Assembly (NCBI GenBank): GCA_050633545.1
Contig: JBOEGS010000004.1
Location: 248,001-312,000 of the forward strand
DNA from: Litorivita sp050633545
GTDB taxonomy: Bacteria > Pseudomonadota > Alphaproteobacteria > Rhodobacterales > Rhodobacteraceae
DNA length: 64,000 nt
Direction of reading: 5' to 3'
Position numbers and translations under genes: made by a program. Below the pieces are notes generated by a model. That model did not search any database and was not told where the DNA came from. It was given only the letters and a program-made list of their open reading frames with translations. Within the stretch, counting starts at the first letter, position 1. The number at the start of each line of letters is the position of its first letter. Below, in pieces: positions 17,927 through 27,059 of the stretch.

Positions 17927-18442
17927 ATGAGTGTTTTCAAGGCTTTGATGCGTCTTTTGACGCGCGCGCCTGCTGCGGCAGGGGCGGAGGTGGTGACAAA
18001 TGAAGCGATCTATCGCAGCGGGCTGCGAGAGGCGCTTTGGCCCGAAATGGGGGCGGCGGTGATGAAGATGCAGCAGCTTCTCGCCGCGCTGCCCGACGAG
18101 ACCGAGGGCATCGATATCGGCATCCACCCCGACCCCGATCAGGATGGCACATTCACCGTTATGGCGCATGTGTTCGGCCCCGATCTTTACACGCTCAACA
18201 AGGCTGTCGCGCCCTACCGCGAGTTGGTTTCGGTGCGCTTTACGGCGGCGGGGCCGGTGCCGCCGGTGCCGGTGCCGAACAGCTTTGGCGCGGATTTTCC
18301 GACCAATGATATCATATGCGACATTGCGGCGGATTGGGTTGGCGAAGTGTGGTTTCATGCCGACGGGCCGGTCAGCGGCGCGGGCAATGTGATCTTTGGC
18401 GACGAGGGCTATGGGGCCGGCTTGCCGCGAAATCTGGCCTGA
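17927..18442 (+). CDS. conserved protein of unknown function
   Basis: A 171-residue soluble protein starting MSVFKALMRLLTRAP, with GGCGGA six bases before the ATG. It has a regular alpha/beta pattern (GIDIGIHPDPDQDGTFTVMAHVFGPDLYTL) and a Pro/Val-rich turn (PVPPVPVPNSFG). No motif identifies a function. It lies 42 bp after phoH and ends before a strong bidirectional terminator, so it may be the last gene of a phoH transcript. Confidence 0.7.
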   Translation: MSVFKALMRLLTRAPAAAGAEVVTNEAIYRSGLREALWPEMGAAVMKMQQLLAALPDETEGIDIGIHPDPDQDGTFTVMAHVFGPDLYTLNKAVAPYRELVSVRFTAAGPVPPVPVPNSFGADFPTNDIICDIAADWVGEVWFHADGPVSGAGNVIFGDEGYGAGLPRNLA

Positions 18443-18490
18443 GCCGGAGCGGGCGAAGGTCCGCGCTTGCGTCCAAGGCAGCGCATGGAA

Positions 18491-18516
18491 AAAGGGCGCC
18501 GAAACGGGCGCCCTTT
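18491..18516. terminator. bidirectional terminator between convergent genes
   Basis: A perfect 10-bp stem (18491-18500 with 18507-18516) with a 6-nt loop, A-run on the left and T-run on the right. It serves the gene ending at 18442 and the gene ending at 18547 on the other strand. Confidence 0.85.
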
Positions 18517-18546
18517 CGCAATTTTCAAGGCAGTGCCGGTTCGCCC

Positions 18547-19302
18547 TCAGGCCTTGTTCTTGCGGCGGCGGATCGCGCCGATGCCGCCCAGACCTGCCAA
18601 AAGCAACGGCAAGGAGGCGGGCAGCGGCACCGCCGGTGCGGCCTCGACCCCTGTATAGGTCACGTTGTTTTGCGAGAAGTTGTAAAAGCCGAAGGCGCCA
18701 TCGCTGAAGCTGCCCGAATAGCTGATTTCGAGCACGTCATTGACGTAGACCTCGATCAGGCTCGCGGTGAAAGTCAGCGCAAAATCATAGGTTTCGCCGA
18801 TGACCCATCCGGTTGATCCGAGCGTCGCGCCGCGCGCAACCTCCTCGACCGTGCCGGAGTGATGCCACAGATCGCCCAATCCCGCCGCAGCGGTGTCGCC
18901 GGTCACATGGTTGAGCGCCAAACCGTCCAAAGCCAAGCCGCCATAGAAGGATTGATTGCCGCGTTTCCAATCGATCACCCAGAAATCTGCGTTGGTGCTG
19001 GTCAATTCACCGCTTTGATAGCCAAGGACAAAGCCGACAAAATCGTCGTCCGATGTGCTGCCAACGGTGATCGAGCCGGTGAGTTCGGTGCCTTGGGCAT
19101 TGTCGCCCGGTTTGAAGAAGACCGCCGGATCGCTATTGACGGTTTGGGTGACGCTGTCGGTGCCGCCGCTGACGACCCAGTTGGATTGGTTCGAGGTCGA
19201 AAAATCCTCGGCGACCCAACCGGTGAGATCGACCGAGGCGGCTTGGGCCATATGCGGCAGGCTCAATGCGCAAAAGGCGGCGAACGTAATTGTTTTGTTC
19301 AT
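18547..19302 (-). CDS. VPLPA-CTERM exported protein
   Basis: A 251-residue exported protein with a signal peptide (cut near AQAA at 18-21), a beta-rich region resembling a LamG/thrombospondin-C-like domain (GFVLGYQSGELTSTNADFWVIDW), and a C-terminal sorting signal: VPLPASLPLLLAG, a hydrophobic helix and IRRRK. This is the VPLPA variant of PEP-CTERM, known from Rhodobacterales and predicted to be processed by an exosortase. No exosortase gene is in the window. Confidence 0.85.
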   Translation of the reverse strand: MNKTITFAAFCALSLPHMAQAASVDLTGWVAEDFSTSNQSNWVVSGGTDSVTQTVNSDPAVFFKPGDNAQGTELTGSITVGSTSDDDFVGFVLGYQSGELTSTNADFWVIDWKRGNQSFYGGLALDGLALNHVTGDTAAAGLGDLWHHSGTVEEVARGATLGSTGWVIGETYDFALTFTASLIEVYVNDVLEISYSGSFSDGAFGFYNFSQNNVTYTGVEAAPAVPLPASLPLLLAGLGGIGAIRRRKNKA

Positions 19303-19470
19303 AATGATTCTCTCTGAATTTGGATAAATACAGGTTACCGTAAGGTTGATGCCGCTGGCAAGAATGTGTCAAAACTGTGGCCATCTGGCGCACAGTCGGG
19401 CTTTCGGCGGCGGTTTTGATCCAGTATAGGCAACAAAATCGGCGCGCTGCGCGGTGCAAGAGGGCGGGAT

Positions 19471-20013
19471 ATGCTTGTAGATGTGGTGAGCGAGGATGCG
19501 CGGTGGGAGGCGCTGGGGCTGGAGGCTTTGGCCGAGCGCGGCGCGCAGGCTGCGCTGCGCGAATTGGGGCTCGCGCCCGAGGGGTTCGAAATCGCGCTTC
19601 TGGGCTGTGATGATGCGCGCATTGCCGTGCTCAACACCGAGTTTCGCGGCAAACCCGCCCCCACCAATGTGCTCAGCTGGCCCTCGGCTGAACGCGGCGC
19701 CGAGGCGGCGGGCGATATGCCGGATTTGCCTGCCTCTCCCCCCGGTCCGATGGAGGCCGAATTGGGCGATGTCGCGATCTCTTTTGACACCTGCGCGGCC
19801 GAGGCAGCGGCGGCGGGCAAGCCATTGGCGGATCATTGCCTGCATTTGATCGTGCACGGGGTGCTGCATTTGCTCGGATTCGACCATATTCGTGACCAAG
19901 ATGCCACTTTGATGGAGGGGCTGGAGGTTTCTATACTTGGCAAACTGGGCCTGCCTGACCCATATTGCGGTGAGCGGGCCGATACGGCCCCGAATGTATC
20001 AGACGATGAATAG
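19471..20013 (+). CDS. ybeY: endoribonuclease YbeY
   Basis: Zinc-dependent endoribonuclease for 16S rRNA 3' maturation and ribosome quality control. The 180 residues include the metal-binding HGVLHLLGFDH, with His129, His133 and His139 in the H-x3-H-x5-H pattern. The next gene starts 17 bp downstream. Confidence 0.95.
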   Translation: MLVDVVSEDARWEALGLEALAERGAQAALRELGLAPEGFEIALLGCDDARIAVLNTEFRGKPAPTNVLSWPSAERGAEAAGDMPDLPASPPGPMEAELGDVAISFDTCAAEAAAAGKPLADHCLHLIVHGVLHLLGFDHIRDQDATLMEGLEVSILGKLGLPDPYCGERADTAPNVSDDE

Positions 20014-20030
20014 GTAAATAGATAGGTCCA

Positions 20031-20978
20031 ATGGGCGACAGTAGCGACGGCTCTTCTAACGCAGCGCAGCGCGCGCAAACCCCCGATACGGAGCCCGACG
20101 CGGGCGCGGCGGGGCGACAATTTCCGGTGAAAACTGAAGCGGCCCGCGGCGGGCTTTGGCGGCGTGTCTTCGGGCGCGGCGGCGTGGTTGAGGTGCATGA
20201 AGATGCCCCGCAAAGCGAAGAGGGCGAACGCGAAGCCCCGACGCTCGCGACCCACGGGATGATCAACCTGCGCCGGATGCGGGTCGAGGACGTGATGGTG
20301 CCCTCGGCGGATATCGTTTCGGTGCCCACGACGATCACCTTGGACGATCTCGTCAAAACCTTCCGCGACAGCGGCCTCACCCGCATTCCGGTTTATAACG
20401 GCACGCTGGATACGCCGCTCGGTTTTGTCCATCTCAAGGATTTCGCGCTGCGTTTCGGTTTCAACAGCACCGAGGGGCGGTTCATTCTCAAGGAAATGCT
20501 GCGGCCGTTGCTATTTGTGCCGCCCTCCATGCCGATCGGGGTTTTGCTGCAAAAAATGCAAACAGAGCGGCGCCATATGGCCTTGGTGATTGATGAATAC
20601 GGCGGTGTTGACGGGCTTGTGACGATTGAGGACCTGATCGAACAGGTGATCGGCGAGATCGAGGACGAGCACGACATCGACGAGGGCAAATTCTGGATCC
20701 GCGAACGCGGGGGCAGCTATCTGGTGCAGGCCAAAGCGCCTTTGGCCGAGTTCGAGACCGAAGTTGGTCTGCCCCTGACCGAAGACGAAAGCATCGACGA
20801 GGAAGAGATCGATACGCTGGGCGGGTTGGTCTTTATGCTGCTGGGCCGCGTGCCTGTGCGCGGCGAGGTGGTCGAACATCCCGCTGGCATTGTGATCGAG
20901 GTGGTCGATGCCGATCCGCGCCGGATCAAGCGGCTGCGCGTGCGTTTGCCCGGTGGGGCCGAGCGCGCCGCCGAATGA
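20031..20978 (+). CDS. CorC/HlyC-type CBS-domain protein
   Basis: A 315-residue cytoplasmic protein with a paired CBS domain (MRVEDVMVPSADIVSVPTT ... VDEYGGVDGLVTIEDLIE) and a C-terminal CorC/HlyC transporter-associated domain (LPLTEDESIDEEEIDTLGGLVF). It lacks the membrane domain of full-length CNNM-type transporters, as is normal for the ybeY-lnt neighbour. Often annotated hemolysin-like, but a link to magnesium/cobalt homeostasis is better supported. Confidence 0.9.
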   Translation: MGDSSDGSSNAAQRAQTPDTEPDAGAAGRQFPVKTEAARGGLWRRVFGRGGVVEVHEDAPQSEEGEREAPTLATHGMINLRRMRVEDVMVPSADIVSVPTTITLDDLVKTFRDSGLTRIPVYNGTLDTPLGFVHLKDFALRFGFNSTEGRFILKEMLRPLLFVPPSMPIGVLLQKMQTERRHMALVIDEYGGVDGLVTIEDLIEQVIGEIEDEHDIDEGKFWIRERGGSYLVQAKAPLAEFETEVGLPLTEDESIDEEEIDTLGGLVFMLLGRVPVRGEVVEHPAGIVIEVVDADPRRIKRLRVRLPGGAERAAE

Positions 20979-20988
20979 GCGCGCCCGC

Positions 20989-22545
20989 GTGAGCGTGCTG
21001 CGCTCCTTTATTGTCGATCGCAAAACCGGATCGGGCGGAGGGATCGGGCGATTTTCGGCTCTGTTTTTGACCGGCGCGCTCTGCGCGGCGGGGCTTGCGC
21101 CCCTATCTTTATGGCCTTTGGCGGTGCTGGGCTGGGCGATTGTTTTCGCCCTTACCTCACGGCGCGCGGGACCAAAGCCCATGGCGCGCGCGGGCTGGGC
21201 CATCGGGGTGGGCTATTTCGCGCTCGCGCTTCACTGGATTGTCGAACCCTTCATGGTGGATGCGGCGCGCCATGGCTGGATGGCGCCCTTTGCTGTGGTC
21301 GGTCTGGCGGGGGGGCTGGCGCTGTTTTGGGCGCTGGCCTTTGCCTTTTCGGGGCGCTTTGGCGGCGGCGCGCGGATCGCGGCTTTGGCCTCGGGGCTGA
21401 GCCTTGCAGAGGCGCTGCGCGGCTGGATTTTTACCGGTTTTCCATGGGCCTTGATCGGGCATGGGTTGATCGATAGCCCGCTCGCGCAGGCCGCGGCCTA
21501 TCTCGGCCCGCATGGTCTGAGCCTGCTCATGCTTTGCGCTGGCGCAGGGCTTTGGTTGCTTTTTGAGCGCAGATGGCGCGGGGCGGCGGTGGTCATCGCG
21601 ATGCTCGGCGCGCTCTATTGGCACGGGGCGATTGCGCAAAGAACGCAGATCGCCGCGCCCGAGGCCGCGCCGGTGCTGCGGCTCGTGCAACCCAATGCGC
21701 CGCAGCACGAGAAATGGGATCCGGCCCTTGTGCGCGGGTTTTATCAACGAATGCGGGGATTTAGCGCTCTGGCGGGGGAGGGCGGGCGAGCGCCCGATTT
21801 GATCATCTGGCCCGAGACGGCCTTGCCCGTCTTGCTCGATAGCGCCGCTGCGACCTTTGCCGATATGATCGAGGCCTCCGGCGGCGTGCCGATCCTGACG
21901 GGGATACAGCGGTTCGACGGGCCGCGGCTTTACAATTCGGCGGTGCTCATCGACGGGGCGGGGCAGGTGCAGGCGCTTTATGACAAGCACCATCTGGTGC
22001 CTTTCGGTGAATATATCCCCTTTGGCGATGCGCTGGCGGCTGTGGGAATTACGGCCTTTGCCGCGCAGGAGGGGCATGGTTATTCCGCCGGTCCCGGGCC
22101 GCGGGTGATGGATTTGGGCGCGGCGGGGCGGGCCTTGATGCTGATTTGCTACGAGGCAGTGTTTCCGCGCGATATGCGCAGCGCGCCTTACGGCGATCTG
22201 CCGCGGCCCGACTACCTTTTGCAACTGACCAATGATGCGTGGTTCGGGCGTCTCTCCGGCCCCTATCAGCACCTCGACCAAGCGCGGTTGCGCGCGATCG
22301 AGCAGGGCCTGCCGATGGTGCGGGTGGCCAATACCGGCGTCTCCGCCCTGATCGGCCCGCGCGGCGCTGTCTTGGCGGACATCCCCTTGGGCGAGGCGGG
22401 ATACCGCGATATTCGCCTGCCTGCGCCTTTGCCGCCGACGGTCTATGCGCGCTTCGGCGATCTGCCCGTCTATGTGTTGCTTATACTGATGTTAACCGGA
22501 CTCAGTGTTTATACTGCCTTCAGACCCAGCGCAGATAGAGATTGA
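20989..22545 (+). CDS. lnt: apolipoprotein N-acyltransferase
   Basis: Inner-membrane enzyme adding the third acyl chain to lipoproteins. About 518 residues: an N-terminal domain with several membrane segments (VLGWAIVFAL; LHWIVEPFMV), then a nitrilase-fold domain with catalytic Glu in WPETALPVLL, Lys in YDKHHLVPFGEYIP and Cys in LICYEAVFP. Start at one of two closely spaced GTGs (20989 or 20995), 10-16 bp after the preceding stop. Confidence 0.94.
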   Translation: MSVLRSFIVDRKTGSGGGIGRFSALFLTGALCAAGLAPLSLWPLAVLGWAIVFALTSRRAGPKPMARAGWAIGVGYFALALHWIVEPFMVDAARHGWMAPFAVVGLAGGLALFWALAFAFSGRFGGGARIAALASGLSLAEALRGWIFTGFPWALIGHGLIDSPLAQAAAYLGPHGLSLLMLCAGAGLWLLFERRWRGAAVVIAMLGALYWHGAIAQRTQIAAPEAAPVLRLVQPNAPQHEKWDPALVRGFYQRMRGFSALAGEGGRAPDLIIWPETALPVLLDSAAATFADMIEASGGVPILTGIQRFDGPRLYNSAVLIDGAGQVQALYDKHHLVPFGEYIPFGDALAAVGITAFAAQEGHGYSAGPGPRVMDLGAAGRALMLICYEAVFPRDMRSAPYGDLPRPDYLLQLTNDAWFGRLSGPYQHLDQARLRAIEQGLPMVRVANTGVSALIGPRGAVLADIPLGEAGYRDIRLPAPLPPTVYARFGDLPVYVLLILMLTGLSVYTAFRPSADRD

Positions 22546-22583
22546 CCGCGCCCGATACGGCGCATAGGCAGAGCAGCAATACC

Positions 22584-22627
22584 GCCCCAACGGCTTCCTG
22601 ACGGGGCGGGTTCACTTTGAATGGAGC
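22584..22627 (+). promoter_or_regulatory. SAM/SAH riboswitch in the metK leader
   Basis: Stem GCCCC (22584-22588) with GGGGC (22603-22607) encloses AACGGCUUCCUGAC. Downstream, AUGGAGCA (22621-22628) carries the metK ribosome site, whose GGAG can pair with UUCC in the loop to form a pseudoknot. This layout and the loop sequence match my memory of the Rhodobacterales SAM/SAH riboswitch, which represses metK translation on ligand binding. Identified by eye, without a covariance search. Confidence 0.9.
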
Positions 22628-22633
22628 ACTTTC

Positions 22634-23815
22634 ATGAGCCGCCAGAACTATATCTTCACCTCGGAATCCGTCTCCGAGGGGCATCCCGATAAGGTGTGCG
22701 ACCGCATTTCCGACGCCGTTCTCGACGCGTTTTTGAGCGAGGAACCCGAAGCGCGGGTGGCTTGCGAGACCTTTGCCACCACCAACCGCGTGGTCATCGG
22801 CGGCGAGGTCGGCCTGTCCAATCAAAGCAAGCTGACCGAATATATGGGCCGCGTCGAAGACATCGCGCGCGCCTGCATCAAGGACATCGGCTACGAGCAG
22901 GACAAATTCCATCACGCGACCTGCGAGATTACCAATCTTTTGCACGAGCAATCGGCGCATATCGCCCAAGGCGTCGATGCGGCGACCGATAAGGACGAAG
23001 GCGCGGGCGATCAGGGCATCATGTTCGGATATGCCACCAACGAGACCGAGGCCTTGATGCCCGCCCCGATCCAGTATTCGCATGCGGTGCTGCGCCGTTT
23101 GGCCGAAGTGCGCAAGGATGGCTCCGAGCCGACCCTGCGCCCCGATGCCAAAAGCCAGCTTTCGGTGCGCTACGAGAACGGCAAACCCGTCGGCGTCAGC
23201 TCGATCGTTCTGTCGACGCAGCACGCCGATGAAGCCCAGACCAGCGCCGATATCCGCGCCATTGTCGAGCCTTATATCCGCGAGGTCCTGCCCGAAGGCT
23301 GGATTGACGAGGCCACCGAATGGTGGGTCAATCCCACGGGCGTTTTCGTCATCGGCGGCCCTGATGGCGATGCGGGCCTGACCGGACGCAAGATCATTGT
23401 CGATACCTACGGCGGCGCGGCCCCCCATGGCGGCGGCGCGTTTTCGGGCAAGGACCCGACCAAAGTGGACCGTTCGGCGGCCTATGCGGCGCGCTATCTG
23501 GCGAAAAACGTCGTGGCCTCGGGCATGGCGGATCGCTGCACGATCCAGCTGAGCTATGCCATCGGCGTCTCCAAACCGTTGTCGATCTATGCCGACACCC
23601 ATGGCACGGGCGAGGTGGATGAGGCACTGATCGAGGCGGCAATTCCCAAGGTCATGGACCTGACACCGCGCGGCATCCGCTCGCATCTGCAGCTCAATAA
23701 ACCGATCTATGCGCGCACGGCGGCCTACGGCCACTTTGGCCGCGCGCCGGATGCGGACGGCGGTTTCTCGTGGGAGAAAACCGATCTGGCCGAGGCGCTG
23801 AAAAAGGCGGTTTAA
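22634..23815 (+). CDS. metK: S-adenosylmethionine synthetase
   Basis: Makes SAM from methionine and ATP in the cytoplasm; 393 residues. Family motifs are SEGHPDKVCDRISDAVLD at the N-terminus, GAGDQGIMFGYATNE in the middle and the glycine-rich GGGAFSGKDPTKVDRSAAY. The ATG is six bases after the GGAG held in the riboswitch, so feedback by SAM on translation is expected. Confidence 0.98.
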   Translation: MSRQNYIFTSESVSEGHPDKVCDRISDAVLDAFLSEEPEARVACETFATTNRVVIGGEVGLSNQSKLTEYMGRVEDIARACIKDIGYEQDKFHHATCEITNLLHEQSAHIAQGVDAATDKDEGAGDQGIMFGYATNETEALMPAPIQYSHAVLRRLAEVRKDGSEPTLRPDAKSQLSVRYENGKPVGVSSIVLSTQHADEAQTSADIRAIVEPYIREVLPEGWIDEATEWWVNPTGVFVIGGPDGDAGLTGRKIIVDTYGGAAPHGGGAFSGKDPTKVDRSAAYAARYLAKNVVASGMADRCTIQLSYAIGVSKPLSIYADTHGTGEVDEALIEAAIPKVMDLTPRGIRSHLQLNKPIYARTAAYGHFGRAPDADGGFSWEKTDLAEALKKAV

Positions 23816-23837
23816 GCCCCATCCCATCGGACAATCC

Positions 23838-23871
23838 AAAGGCGGCCATCGGGATATGGCCGCCTTTTTCT
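23838..23871. terminator. bidirectional terminator between metK and the DUF1330 gene
   Basis: A perfect 12-bp stem (23838-23849 with 23856-23867) with a 6-nt loop and a T-run on the plus strand. Confidence 0.88.
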
Positions 23872-23876
23872 TTGCG

Positions 23877-24158
23877 CTAACCGAGCAGCAAAATATCCGA
23901 CTGCCCCGCCGCACGGCGCAGGGCGTGGACATCGGCGATTTCGGGATCGTTGATCCATCCCAATGCGGCCTCGCGGTCGGGGAATTGCAAGATCACGGCG
24001 ATGCTGGGCTGGGTCGGGCTGCCTTCCAAAACGGTTGTGTCCTTGGTCGACACCAAGGGCGTGGCGCCATAGCGGGCCAGAGCCGCGCCCGCTTTCTCGC
24101 GGTATTTGGCAAGCGCGTCAGGGTCGGTGATGGTCAAATTGACATAGGCGTAGATCAT
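23877..24158 (-). CDS. DUF1330 protein
   Basis: A 93-residue protein starting MIYAYVNLTITDPDALAKYREKAGAAL, with the small ferredoxin-like fold pattern of DUF1330 (VILQFPDREAALGWINDPEI). The biochemical role is unknown. It diverges from the LysR regulator gene, which often marks the target of such a regulator. The ATG at 24158 is preferred to the longer frame because the family begins there and GGAGCAACG precedes it. Confidence 0.85.
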   Translation of the reverse strand: MIYAYVNLTITDPDALAKYREKAGAALARYGATPLVSTKDTTVLEGSPTQPSIAVILQFPDREAALGWINDPEIADVHALRRAAGQSDILLLG

Positions 24159-24229
24159 ATCGTTGCTCCTTGGCTGTGGTGATGGGGCAGGGGTAGCGCG
24201 GCGCGAGGCATGTGAAAACGCGTGCTTTT

Positions 24230-24260
24230 GCATCTATGGCATGCGAATATGCATGGATGC
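24230..24260. promoter_or_regulatory. inverted repeat at the LysR gene start, candidate operator
   Basis: GCATCYATG at 24230-24238 is mirrored at 24252-24260, giving a palindrome of about 31 bp with extra partial symmetry inside. It overlaps the preferred start of the LysR gene and lies in the divergent region with the DUF1330 gene. LysR proteins commonly bind such dyads to control themselves and the divergent gene. Confidence 0.45.
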
Positions 24261-25129
24261 AGCCTCATTGGGACGATCTCAAAACCGTGCTTGAACTTGT
24301 CCGCTCCGGCTCCTTGGCGGGGGCCGCGGGGCGGATGGGGCTGAGCTATACCACCGTGGCGCGGCGGGTGACGCGGATCGAGGAGGCTTTGGGCCTGACG
24401 CTTTTCGAACGGCTCGCGGATGGATACCGGCCCACCGACGAGGGGCGGCTGGTGGCCGATCACGCGGCGCAGATGCAGGGCCAAGAAGACGCGCTCTTGC
24501 GCCAGCTTGCGGGCCGGTCCACCGATTTGAGCGGGCCTTTGGTGGTCACCGCGCCGCAGCTTTTGATCGCCCATGGGTTTGCCCCGATGCTCGCCGCCTT
24601 CAGCGCCGCCTACCCGCAGGTGGAGTTGCAACTCAAAGCCACCAATGACCTGCTTGACCTGACGCGGCGCGAGGCCGATCTGGCCCTGCGGGTCAGCCGC
24701 ACCCCCGGCGATACGCTCAAGGGGCTGCGCCTGAGCGCGCAAGACAGCGCCAGTTTCGCCCATCGCGATTGGGCCGCGCGGATCGCGGATGATCCGAACG
24801 GGCCGATAGACTGGATATTGTTCTCCGGCTATAGCGCCCCGCCCAAAGCGGCCGCCGCGCGCTATCCCAATCTGCGCACCCGCTACCGGTTCGATGATAT
24901 GGTGGCGATTGCGGGGGCGGTGCAGGCGGGGCTGGGCGCGGCGCAAATGCCGATGTTCTTGGGGCGCAGCCTGCCCGATGTGGTGCCGGTCCCCTTGGTG
25001 CCGCCGCAGCCCTATGCCGATATCTGGCTCGTAGGGCACCGTGATGTGTGGCAAGGCGCAAAACCCACCGCCTTTCGCGCGGTCATCGCGCAGGAGTTCA
25101 AAGCCGCCCGCGCCCTGTTCACGGCCTGA
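24257..25129 (+). CDS. LysR-family transcriptional regulator
   Basis: About 290 residues: an N-terminal winged helix (LELVRSGSLAGAAGRMGLSYTTVARRVTRIEEALG) and a periplasmic-binding-like effector domain (GPLVVTAPQLLIAHGFAPML). Start at MQPHWDDLK is preferred; ATG 24236 and GTG 24212 are in frame but leave the operator-like dyad inside the gene. The divergent DUF1330 gene is the obvious candidate target. Confidence 0.9.
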   Translation: MQPHWDDLKTVLELVRSGSLAGAAGRMGLSYTTVARRVTRIEEALGLTLFERLADGYRPTDEGRLVADHAAQMQGQEDALLRQLAGRSTDLSGPLVVTAPQLLIAHGFAPMLAAFSAAYPQVELQLKATNDLLDLTRREADLALRVSRTPGDTLKGLRLSAQDSASFAHRDWAARIADDPNGPIDWILFSGYSAPPKAAAARYPNLRTRYRFDDMVAIAGAVQAGLGAAQMPMFLGRSLPDVVPVPLVPPQPYADIWLVGHRDVWQGAKPTAFRAVIAQEFKAARALFTA

Positions 25130-25192
25130 ACCCCGCCTGAACCCTACGCGCGCCCCATTGATTTGCCGCCCGTGACGCAGTAGGAGGCGGCC

Positions 25193-26017
25193 ATGAGTGA
25201 TGACAGCCCTTCCAAACCCGCCAAACCCGATACGCCCCCCGATACGCCCTATGTGAAAAAGGGCGCAGGCCCCGTGCATATTCGCGGCGCCGCCATCGAT
25301 GACCCCCAAGGCGGCACCCATCCCAGCGGCGCGCCGTGGCGCAATTTTTATGGCCGCTTCAAGGGAAAAGGCCTGCGCCAAAGCCAAGAGACCTATCTGG
25401 AGGAGGATCTGGCCAAACTGTCCCCCGGCGCGGTGGATTGGGAGGCCAACCCCGACCGCAGCCCCTTGGATGTCGATGCGATGTTCGGCGGCAAACCTTT
25501 GTGGCTCGAAATCGGGTTCGGCGGGGGCGAGCATCTGGTGCATCAGGCCGCGACATACCCCGATGTCGGCATCATCGGCTGCGAGCCCTATATCAACGGC
25601 GTTGCGATGCTCTTGGGCAAAATCCGCAAGGCCGGTGTCGAGAACCTCAAGGTCCATCCCGGTGATGTGCGCGATATGTTCGACGTGCTGCCCGAGGCCT
25701 CGGTCGAGCGGGCGTTCTTGCTCTACCCCGACCCTTGGCCGAAAAAACGCCACCATCGCCGCCGTTTTGTGACGCAAGACTACCTTGTGGCATTGGCCCG
25801 CGTGATGAAATCCGGCGCGATCTTTCGGGTCGCAACGGATATCCCCGACTACGTGCGCCAGACCCTAGAAGAGGTGCCGCGCGCGGGGTTTGAATGGCTC
25901 GCCGAGGGGCCGCAGGATTGGCGCGACCCTTGGGACGACTGGATTTCGACCCGCTACGAGCAAAAGGCGATCCGCGAAGAGCGCACCCCGCATTATTTGA
26001 CCTTCCGGCGGGTGTAA
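25193..26017 (+). CDS. trmB: tRNA (guanine-N7-)-methyltransferase
   Basis: SAM-dependent enzyme making m7G46 in tRNA; 274 residues, slightly long because of an N-terminal polar extension of about 40 residues. Motifs are the SAM-binding LEIGFGGGEHLVHQA, IGCEPYINGV, and the TrmB signature DPWPKKRHHRRRF. GGAGGCGG precedes the ATG. Confidence 0.95.
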   Translation: MSDDSPSKPAKPDTPPDTPYVKKGAGPVHIRGAAIDDPQGGTHPSGAPWRNFYGRFKGKGLRQSQETYLEEDLAKLSPGAVDWEANPDRSPLDVDAMFGGKPLWLEIGFGGGEHLVHQAATYPDVGIIGCEPYINGVAMLLGKIRKAGVENLKVHPGDVRDMFDVLPEASVERAFLLYPDPWPKKRHHRRRFVTQDYLVALARVMKSGAIFRVATDIPDYVRQTLEEVPRAGFEWLAEGPQDWRDPWDDWISTRYEQKAIREERTPHYLTFRRV

Positions 26018-26077
26018 CGGGGCGGGCGGCGGGCGTATAGCGTGCCCGCCTGAACCCATGACCGATCCCTTGCCGTA

Positions 26078-26722
26078 TCAGGCGTTTGGACGGCCTTTGC
26101 GGCGGGCGCGGCCCGCGCGTTGGCGCAGGGCAACCATTGCGCCCCCCAGTCCCAGATAGAGCCATCCGGCCGCGGGCAGCGGCACGGCGGGGGCGACATC
26201 GGTGAGCGTGAAGACGGCGTAGGTGAATTCGGGCGTATCGGCGATGACGGGCGCGCTGCCCGAGGTCACGTCGTCGCGCCGCGTGCCCTCGCGGTTGATC
26301 ACCCCGTAGACCGGCACAAAGGTCGATGTGATCGGGCCGCTGGGCAGCACGGCGAAGGGGAAGAATGTGGTGCAAAAATTGCCCAAAGAATCGCAGCCGC
26401 GGGTCAGTTGCGGGTTGCTGTCAAATGCCCCTGCCGCGCTATCGACAAAGACGAAATCGCGCATCGCCCTGACCGTCGCCAAGGCTTGATCCGCATCGGA
26501 GAAGAAGAAATCCGAAAAGTCGTCGCAGCCGTCGAAGACCGAGGCGCAGGAACCGTCGACAAAGCTGATGTCATAGGTGAACCGGCCGACCTGCAACCCC
26601 TGCGCGCCAATGAGCGCCCCGCCATCGGTGACAAGGGTGACCGCGCGGGCTGAATTGGGAAGGCCAAGGCCAAGAAGCGCCGCGCATATTGCTGCGGCCA
26701 AAGTGGAGCGTAAATTGGGCAT
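26078..26722 (-). CDS. second VPLPA-CTERM exported protein
   Basis: A 214-residue exported protein with a signal peptide ending ARA-VTL, four to six cysteines in the mature part (DGSCASVFDGCDDF; RGCDSLGNFCTTFF) that may form disulfides, and a C-terminal VPLPAAGWLYLGLGG helix followed by an Arg/Lys-rich tail. It has no clear relation to the VPLPA protein at 18.5 kb beyond the sorting signal. Function unknown. Confidence 0.82.
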   Translation of the reverse strand: MPNLRSTLAAAICAALLGLGLPNSARAVTLVTDGGALIGAQGLQVGRFTYDISFVDGSCASVFDGCDDFSDFFFSDADQALATVRAMRDFVFVDSAAGAFDSNPQLTRGCDSLGNFCTTFFPFAVLPSGPITSTFVPVYGVINREGTRRDDVTSGSAPVIADTPEFTYAVFTLTDVAPAVPLPAAGWLYLGLGGAMVALRQRAGRARRKGRPNA

Positions 26723-27059
26723 GGGGTTTCCTTTGTTACTGGTTATTCAAACGGCGCGATCACGGTTGGGCGCGCCCAGGGTCCAGTCAGTCACTTGCTT
26801 GCCCTAACGTCAACTTCGGCGGTGTTCGAGCGGCAAGAAAACGCCGATCCAGCGCTAAACTGCATGGTTTTTACGCGCCTCGGGATTTGACCCTTTGCCA
26901 ATCTGGCGGCGGCTCGCACCGCGACTCGTACTGCGTCTCATACCGCGCATAACATGGGGGCAAAGGCAGGGCCGCCGGTAGGGGGTGTCCTTAGGGCCAT
27001 TTACCGTCCCCGCTGCCCCTGCTATCAGGCGGGCAACAGTAGACGAAGGAAGCCCCCGC
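26723..27059. other. 337-bp intergenic region, no feature recognised
   Basis: Lies between the divergent VPLPA-CTERM gene and aroA. Moderate GC, no supported gene, no clear hairpin or operator. Promoters of both genes must be here. Confidence 0.5.
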
